Assembly (NCBI RefSeq): GCF_001423905.1
Contig: NZ_LMPQ01000011.1
Span: 259,856 to 323,855 of the forward strand
DNA length: 64,000 nucleotides
Source of the DNA: Frigoribacterium sp. Leaf186
GTDB taxonomy: Bacteria; Actinomycetota; Actinomycetes; Actinomycetales; Microbacteriaceae
Direction: 5' to 3'
The position numbers were made by a program, and so were the translations under genes. Positions 59,338-64,000 of the stretch are shown here, one piece after another (positions within the stretch are counted from its first letter, which is position 1; the number at the start of each line of letters is the position of its first letter). The notes beneath the pieces are model-generated. The model saw only the letters and a program-made list of their open reading frames with translations. It ran no database searches and was not told the DNA's origin.

Positions 59338-59565
59338 CATTCCTGGTTCTCGGCGCTATTCGTCTGGTCCGGCGTATGCGTGGGGCCGGTTCAGCGCGGC
59401 TTGCGTCGGGGAGGCGTCGCGCCGCCGTGCACGCGCCCCGGTCCCCAGGGATTCAGACGCTGTCGATGATTGTGCCAGCGACGGCTGCGAGCTTGGAGAA
59501 CAGGACGGCGTACTGATCCTTCTTCGACGGTCACGGTAGCAAGTCGGTAGAGCGCGGAAACCGAG

Positions 59566-59600
59566 TTATTGACTAAGTAGACAACTATCGAGGTACAGTG
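59566..59600 (+). promoter_or_regulatory. Promoter and TetR-like operator of the monooxygenase gene
   Basis: TTGACT (59570-59575) and TACAGT (59595-59600) are possible -35 and -10 boxes with a 19-base spacer. GTTATTGACT-A-AGTAGACAAC (about 59567-59587) is an imperfect palindrome over the -35, a likely site for the TetR encoded at 60073. Confidence 0.5.
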
Positions 59601-59644
59601 GTCTGCTGGCCCAGACGGTCCGTGGCCACGGAGGAGAAGGCACC

Positions 59645-59995
59645 ATGATCTCGCACACCAAGCACAGCCCGACCAGCAAGGTCATCAGCGCGTACTACAC
59701 GGTCCACCCCGACGATCGACAGGCATTCAGCGACGCCGTGATCCCTCACCTGACCACCACTGCGCACCAAGACGGATGCACGTACTACGTCTTCGCCGAG
59801 GATCTCACGGACCCGAACACGATCCACCTCACCGAGGGCTGGCGTGACCAAGCCGCCATCGACGCCCATATGGCTGATGAGAACTTCCTTGAGGCGGCTA
59901 CAGCCGTCCTCGGGGGCATCCGGATCCTCGACTACCAGGCCGAGTACTACGACGTGGCCGCCCAGACAGCTGGCGCCCTCCCCAGCGTGAGCTGA
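59645..59995 (+). CDS. Antibiotic biosynthesis monooxygenase (ABM/YgiN-like)
   Basis: A 116-residue ferredoxin-like alpha+beta protein: VISAYYTVHPDDRQAFSDAVIPHLTTTAHQDGCTYYVFAEDLTDPNTIHLTEGWRDQAAIDAHMADENF is the ABM domain, which in relatives oxidises quinols or aromatic polyketides without cofactor. The ATG follows GGAGAAGGCACC. It precedes a TetR gene by 77 bases and is probably regulated by it. Confidence 0.83.
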   Translation: MISHTKHSPTSKVISAYYTVHPDDRQAFSDAVIPHLTTTAHQDGCTYYVFAEDLTDPNTIHLTEGWRDQAAIDAHMADENFLEAATAVLGGIRILDYQAEYYDVAAQTAGALPSVS

Positions 59996-60072
59996 CAGCA
60001 CCACTAAGCGACCTGCGGAACGTAGGCCGAGCCTGCCTTCGAGCCCGCCTTGGCCCCGCATAGGATCGCGCC

Positions 60073-60654
60073 ATGCCCCGACCTCGCAAATTCGACGAGG
60101 ACACCGTCGTCGAAAAAGCCGCCGGTGTCTTCGCTGCCGTTGGCTACGGCGGCACGACGATGGAGGAGCTGAGCCGCGCCACCGGGCTCGGTAAGCAGAG
60201 CATCTACAACACCTTTGGGGGCAAGCGAGACCTTTTTCTGCGCGCACTCGAGCGGAGCACCTCCACGCAGGTTGATCGCCTGACTGTCGAGCTCACATCG
60301 GGGACGGCCTCTCCGCTCGAGCGAATCAGAGCGCACCTGGATGCACTCGCCATCACTTTCACCTTGGAAGGGCCGTTGGATTCGCTGTTCACGAAGGCCA
60401 CGGTGGAGCTGGCCGACCGCGATCCGGAGGTCGCTGAAGCCGCTCGTTGCGCCTATCGGCGCCTCGAGGACGAGTACGCCGGGTGCATCGAGCAAGCGCA
60501 GACAGCCGGGGAAGTGGACGCGGCTCTCGACGCCCGGGCCCTGGCGACGTACTTCGTGGCGGTCACTCGCGGCATGGAGGTCCTCGGCACTGCCGGCGCC
60601 GACCGGTCGGTGCTCCTCAGTGTCGGCCGAGCGGCGTTCACCCTGCTCACTTGA
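60073..60654 (+). CDS. TetR family transcriptional regulator
   Basis: A 193-residue repressor: RKFDEDTVVEKAAGVFAAVGYGGTTMEELSRATGLGKQSIYNTFGGKRDLFLRALE is the HTH. The C-terminal domain with DARALATYFVAVTRGMEVLGTAGADRSVLLSVGRAAF is the TetR_C type found with ABM and SDR targets. ATG 60073 is six bases after TAGGAT, so it is probably leaderless. Confidence 0.87.
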   Translation: MPRPRKFDEDTVVEKAAGVFAAVGYGGTTMEELSRATGLGKQSIYNTFGGKRDLFLRALERSTSTQVDRLTVELTSGTASPLERIRAHLDALAITFTLEGPLDSLFTKATVELADRDPEVAEAARCAYRRLEDEYAGCIEQAQTAGEVDAALDARALATYFVAVTRGMEVLGTAGADRSVLLSVGRAAFTLLT

Positions 60655-60811
60655 AGCGCGAGGCAACCCAGACCCGATCAAGTGCTTGTAGCGACCACGC
60701 TGGAGGTGACCGACTGGAGATGGTGAGCCGAGACTCGACGGGAAACCAGGGCGCTCGTCGAGCGCGACCTCGACTTCGTCCATCGGTGTGCCGTCAGGCC
60801 AGGCTCTGGAG

Positions 60812-61756
60812 CTACCTGTGCTGGTGGCGTCTCTGCGCGGCGATGGTCATGAAGCTCATCGCAGCCAGGACGATGGTGACCCCGACTGCCGCGACGGTGA
60901 TGGCGTCGGGGTGGATGACCGATTGTCCCCGCAACGCCTGCCACAGGGCGATCGCGGTGACGGCAGCGTACGTCGCTCCGGCCGCGACGACGATACGGAG
61001 CCGATCGGCCTCACTGAGCGCCCCAGGGAGCGTGATCGCGAGGATCGGCAGCACCTGCAGTGCGTGCATGCCGATGAAGTGGGACACGCGGAGATCTCCG
61101 TGGGCGGTGTTCCAGCCGAGGAAGAAGATGCCGCCGGTCGCGTCGTCACCGCCCACGGAGTGGGAGCCGTAGGTCGACGATGTCGGGTCGGCCAGCTGGG
61201 CCGCCGTGGGGATCACCATGAGGAATCCCACGGACAGGCCGACCAGGGCGATGATCAGTCCGAGCCTCAGGGACCACGCCAGCGCCCTGTCCTCGATCCG
61301 GGAGAACATGGCCAGGAAGGCTCCGATGACCAGTGTCGTGCAGTACATGAGGGTGACCCCACCGGCCATGAGCTGGTAGAAGAGCTGGTTCGTCGGAGTC
61401 GAGACGTTGAAGTGGCTTCCCACGCCGCGAACCACTTGGATCGAGATGACGACGATCTCCAGGAGGGAGGCGGCTGCGCCGACGGTTCCGGCCCACCAAC
61501 CGATCCGACGCAGGACAGGCCGCTGCACCATCGAGAGCATCCACGCAAGGGTGATCGCGTAGAGCGCGAGGGAGATCGAGAACTTGAGAGGTTTGGCCCA
61601 GATCGGGTCGCCTGCCAATGTCCGCGGATCGAGGATCAGCCCGACGAGGCACACCACAGCCCAGAGGCACATCACTGTGGTGAAGGCGACGAGAGGTCGG
61701 TGCCATCCGCGTACAGCGGTCCAGAGTGCGCGGGGACGGTCCTGGACGAGGCTCAC
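60812..61756 (-). CDS. Multi-helix membrane protein, 314 aa
   Basis: About eight hydrophobic helices, including LVAFTTVMCLWAVVCLVGLIL, ISLALYAITLAWMLSMV, FYQLMAGGVTLMYCTTLVIGAFLAMF and TIVLAAMSFMTIAA; histidines in WNTAHGDLRVSHFIGMHALQVLPIL could bind a cofactor. GTG 61756 overlaps the SDR stop by four bases (GTGA), so it is co-translated with that enzyme; the frame upstream of it is antisense-like. Unknown family. The 157-base gap to the TetR gene at 60654 holds only a short GCGCTCG inverted repeat. Confidence 0.7.
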   Translation of the reverse strand: MSLVQDRPRALWTAVRGWHRPLVAFTTVMCLWAVVCLVGLILDPRTLAGDPIWAKPLKFSISLALYAITLAWMLSMVQRPVLRRIGWWAGTVGAAASLLEIVVISIQVVRGVGSHFNVSTPTNQLFYQLMAGGVTLMYCTTLVIGAFLAMFSRIEDRALAWSLRLGLIIALVGLSVGFLMVIPTAAQLADPTSSTYGSHSVGGDDATGGIFFLGWNTAHGDLRVSHFIGMHALQVLPILAITLPGALSEADRLRIVVAAGATYAAVTAIALWQALRGQSVIHPDAITVAAVGVTIVLAAMSFMTIAAQRRHQHR

Positions 61757-62631
61757 GGGCGGGTGCCCGCTGCCGTCATCCGCTCGGAGATCGACCAGAG
61801 TCTCGCTGCGGTCTCCGGGTTCCGTGCCTGCTTCGACTGGCTGATCACCTCGGCCCCGCCTCGCATGTGCATCATCCGCTGGGGTCCGACGAAGGTGCCG
61901 CCGGGGAGGTCGGCTGAGGCGGCGAGCAGCGACGGCAGCGCACCGTCTTCCGGCTCCTGCCCCAAGATCGGGACGAGCCGGTCCCAGAGGTTGGGGCGCT
62001 GACCGGCCGGCCGGTCGTAGATGGCTGTCTTGACCAACCCCGGGTGGGCGGCCAGCGCCCGCACTCGAGAGCCCGACGTCTGCAGCCGCCGGTCCAGCTC
62101 CGACGTGAACAGCAGGTTGGCGAGCTTGGAGTCCGCGTACGCCCGGCTCGCCTGGTACGGGCGTCGGTGCCAATCGAGGTCGTCGAGGTCGAGACGAGCC
62201 ATCCGTTCCGCCTGGGACGCGACGGTGACGACGCGGTCGGTGATGTGCGGCAGGAGCAGCGTCGTCAGGAGGAAGTGCCCCAGGTGGTTCGTGCCGAACT
62301 GGAGCTCGTGACCGTCGGCCGTCCGCTGGAGGTCCTTCGACTCGACGCCTGCGTTGTTGACGAGGATGGCGATCGGTTCGTCGATCCGGTCTGCGAAGTC
62401 CGGCACCGTCTCGAGCCGCGCGAGGTCGAGTGGCAGGACGCGGTGCGTTCCCGGAGTGCCGGGGAGGGTCGCTGCCATGGCTTGCCCCTTCTCCTGATTC
62501 CGGACAGCGAGGATGATGCGTGATCCGGACTCGGCCAGGGCGACCGCGGTCGCTCGGCCGATGCCGCTGGTGCCGCCGGTGATGATGACGGTCTCGTTGG
62601 TCGGTGCCTGGCCTGCTCTGGTGTCGTCCAT
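61753..62631 (-). CDS. SDR family oxidoreductase (retinol dehydrogenase-like)
   Basis: A 292-residue SDR: VIITGGTSGIGRATAVALAESG, LAVRNQEKG (NADP preference), LVNNAGVESKDLQRTADGHELQFGTNHLGHFLLTTLLLP, VTVASQAE and Y-x-x-x-K in AYADSKLANLLF. These features match the WW-domain/retinol dehydrogenase-like group. ATG 62631 is taken; the frame continues upstream through the divergent regulator. Co-translated with the membrane protein gene. Confidence 0.88.
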   Translation of the reverse strand: MDDTRAGQAPTNETVIITGGTSGIGRATAVALAESGSRIILAVRNQEKGQAMAATLPGTPGTHRVLPLDLARLETVPDFADRIDEPIAILVNNAGVESKDLQRTADGHELQFGTNHLGHFLLTTLLLPHITDRVVTVASQAERMARLDLDDLDWHRRPYQASRAYADSKLANLLFTSELDRRLQTSGSRVRALAAHPGLVKTAIYDRPAGQRPNLWDRLVPILGQEPEDGALPSLLAASADLPGGTFVGPQRMMHMRGGAEVISQSKQARNPETAARLWSISERMTAAGTRP

Positions 62632-62639
62632 GCCCCCAA

Positions 62640-62674
62640 TGTAGACACTGGCCACATTGTTGTCAACGTCTACA
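62640..62674. promoter_or_regulatory. TetR operator arms in the SDR/TetR divergent promoter
   Basis: TGTAGAC (62640-62646) and GTCTACA (62668-62674) are perfect 7-bp arms 21 bases apart. The right arm overlaps TACACT (62671-62676), the likely leaderless -10 box six bases before the TetR ATG; the left arm is nine bases before the SDR start. Confidence 0.6.
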
Positions 62675-62682
62675 CTGTTCGG

Positions 62683-63309
62683 ATGGCACAGCAAGCACGC
62701 TCCTACCACCACGGGTCGCTGCGTGAAGAGCTCGTCCGCGAGGGGCGCGCGCTCCTGATCGAGGAGGGGCAACAGGCGGTGACGGTGCGAGAGCTCGCGC
62801 GCCGCGTGGGCGTCAGCCATGGTGCGCCGCTCCGTCACTTCCGTGACCGGGACGCCGTCCTCGCCGCGATCGCCGCGGACGGTTTCGACGAGCTGCGTCG
62901 CTATCTCGAGGCCGCGCGGCAGGTGGGCACCCTCGAGCGCCGGCTCACGGAGTACATCCGCGCTCATGCTCGCTTCGCGCAGCACAACGGCCCCCTGATG
63001 CAGCTGATGTTCGCGTCGACCGACGACGGCACGAATGCGGGGCGCGACCCCGAGGCGCAGTCCTCGGCCGAGCGCTTCTTCGCAGTGGGCGCGGAGCTGC
63101 TCGGGGAGAGCAGTCCGGAGTCGATGGGCCCGATGCCGTTCCTGGTCGCGGCGACGACAGAAGGCATCAGTGCCTTGGCCGCCACCGGCCGGCTCCCCGA
63201 GGATCGCGTGGACGAAGTCGTCGTCGCCGCGGTGCGGGCGCTCCTGCCGCAGATCGAGCAGCAGCTCGGAACGGCCGCCCAGGGACCGGTCACCGCCCCC
63301 GACGGGTGA
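62683..63309 (+). CDS. TetR family transcriptional regulator
   Basis: A 208-residue repressor: GQQAVTVRELARRVGVSHGAPLRHFRDRDAVLAAIAADGF is the HTH, with SHGAPLRHF typical of the TetR_C_13/WHG subgroup; the C-terminal part has MPFLVAATTEGISALAATGRL. ATG 62683 is six bases after TACACT. It is divergent from the SDR-membrane protein operon. Confidence 0.87.
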   Translation: MAQQARSYHHGSLREELVREGRALLIEEGQQAVTVRELARRVGVSHGAPLRHFRDRDAVLAAIAADGFDELRRYLEAARQVGTLERRLTEYIRAHARFAQHNGPLMQLMFASTDDGTNAGRDPEAQSSAERFFAVGAELLGESSPESMGPMPFLVAATTEGISALAATGRLPEDRVDEVVVAAVRALLPQIEQQLGTAAQGPVTAPDG

Positions 63310-63358
63310 ACCGGGACCGGCGCGCTCGAGTCGCGGCAGGCTCGGTGCCGCGAACGCG

Positions 63359-63388
63359 ATGAGGGGCCCGGTCGCCCGGGCCCCTCAT
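63359..63388. terminator. Bidirectional terminator
   Basis: ATGAGGGGCCCGG (63359-63371) and CCGGGCCCCTCAT (63376-63388), 13 perfect pairs with loop TCGC, between the convergent TetR and tautomerase genes. Confidence 0.8.
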
Positions 63389-63404
63389 CCTGTGACATGC
63401 GGTA

Positions 63405-63611
63405 CTAGACGCGGCCGAGCATCGCTTCGTTGAGGATGGTGCCGCCGAGCATCCAGCCGCCGTCGGCGACCTCGTCGAGGATGACGAGGGTCGTCGGGCG
63501 TGCTCGTTCTCCGTAGACGTCGACGATGGCGTCCGTGACGGCGTCCTGCAGCTTCTTCTTGGACTCAGGCGTGAGGGTGTCCGCGGGGACCTTGAGGTTG
63601 GCGAAGGGCAT
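63405..63611 (-). CDS. 4-oxalocrotonate tautomerase family protein
   Basis: A 68-residue protein beginning MPFANLKVPADTLTPESKKKLQDAVTDAIVDVYG; the proline after the initiator methionine is the catalytic base of this superfamily once Met is removed. ILDEVADGGWMLGGTIL fits the second beta-alpha unit. The length is typical. It probably shares a transcript with the SDR gene upstream on the same strand (39 bases apart). Confidence 0.83.
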   Translation of the reverse strand: MPFANLKVPADTLTPESKKKLQDAVTDAIVDVYGERARPTTLVILDEVADGGWMLGGTILNEAMLGRV

Positions 63612-63649
63612 GGTGGTTCCTTTCGGTGGTGGCCCGGACGTTCCGGGGG

Positions 63650-64000
63650 TCAGAGGGCGGCGTTCGAGGGCAAGAGATCCTCGATGCCGATGCGGCGGTA
63701 GAACTCGGCACGGATGCGGTCGGTGACCGCGGACACGACTTCGCTGCCGTCGCGGGACGGGTCGACGTGCGACCGGAACGGGCGCGTCCCCTGGGGCAGG
63801 CCGACCAGGCGCACGATCTCGTCGGCGACGTCCTGCACGTCGGCCTCGGGCGGCACGATCGCGGCGAGGCGGTGGGTCAGCTGGCGGCGGAGCGTGCCGT
63901 ACTCGGCGTCGTGGTCGGTCACCCGCGCCTCGTCCGTCGGGGTGGTGGCGTTGGTGAAGTGGTTCGTGCCCGAGGTGAAGGCCCCGGGGACGACGATCGA
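63650..64000 (-). CDS. SDR family oxidoreductase, C-terminal part (cut by window end)
   Basis: The frame is open from the window edge: SIVVPGAFTSGTNHFTNATT is the post-catalytic PGAF-T region of short-chain dehydrogenases, followed by ADVQDVADEIVRLVGLPQGTRPFRSHVDPSRDG, typical of the C-terminal part of an extended SDR. The start and the catalytic YxxxK lie beyond position 64000. Probable operon with the tautomerase gene. Confidence 0.75.
   Translation of the reverse strand, partial: SIVVPGAFTSGTNHFTNATTPTDEARVTDHDAEYGTLRRQLTHRLAAIVPPEADVQDVADEIVRLVGLPQGTRPFRSHVDPSRDGSEVVSAVTDRIRAEFYRRIGIEDLLPSNAAL

Noticed and set aside
60055-60070. CCCGCATAGGATCGCG upstream of the TetR gene at 60073, similar to the array element
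   Set aside because: The spacing of half sites is wrong and TAGGAT fits a -10 box six bases before the start codon.

Overview
The window comes from a high-GC actinobacterium. Several features fit Microbacteriaceae: LAXTG-type sortase signals (LAYTG, LAFTG), many genes with a TANNNT -10 box 6-7 bases before the start codon (leaderless transcription), a GH55/GH16 glucanase pair, and many TetR, MarR and LacI regulators beside short-chain dehydrogenases. The genus is a guess. No rRNA, tRNA or CRISPR array was seen.

Region 1 (1-24.2 kb) looks like ordinary chromosome of even, very high GC. It holds a type II NADH dehydrogenase, a MarR regulator, an HTH/nucleotidyltransferase pair resembling a toxin-antitoxin module, a TetR/DHA2 drug-efflux pair with a clear operator, a GNAT acetyltransferase, two PH-like membrane proteins, a sortase-anchored surface protein, a GH55-GH16 beta-1,3-glucan operon, a secreted intradiol-dioxygenase-like lipoprotein, an ABC/FtsX exporter, a wall-anchored GH31 glycosidase and an NmrA/TetR divergent pair. 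Long perfect hairpins sit at nearly every convergent gene end, and some are repeated.

Region 2 (24.2-32.7 kb, resuming at 43.0-45.7 kb and at 59.3 kb) is visibly lower in GC and rich in small genes of unknown function. A serine recombinase lies at its left edge. Its genes are separated by a short repeated element, CCCGATAGNNGATCG, usually followed six bases later by GG. I count 14 clear copies and two degenerate ones. All have the same orientation, all are intergenic or at a gene's stop codon, and none occurs in the first 27 kb. Most intervals between copies hold exactly one gene or one small module, in either orientation. This is the layout of a gene-cassette array, but the element does not resemble integron attC sites. 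I consider it the best candidate here for an undescribed system. Two cassette genes are broken by single in-frame TAG codons, one reading frame runs across an element, and two genes use the TAG inside the element as their stop.

Region 3 consists of two catabolic blocks between array segments. The first (32.9-39.4 kb) is a LacI-controlled alpha-galactoside operon: GH36 alpha-galactosidase, solute-binding protein and two permeases. It is followed by TetR/SDR and XRE/SDR pairs. The second (46-58.6 kb) has a LysR/quinone oxidoreductase pair, an EVE/NmrA/VOC/MarR group, and a LacI-controlled L-arabinofuranoside operon. That operon has a binding protein, two permeases, a GH127 beta-L-arabinofuranosidase and a secreted GH43-like enzyme with a lectin propeller. 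No ATPase gene accompanies either importer, so a shared MsmK-type ATPase elsewhere is likely.

Region 4 (59.6-64 kb) contains stress or detoxification genes: an antibiotic-biosynthesis-type monooxygenase, two TetR regulators, an SDR with a membrane protein, a tautomerase and the C-terminal part of another SDR cut by the window end.
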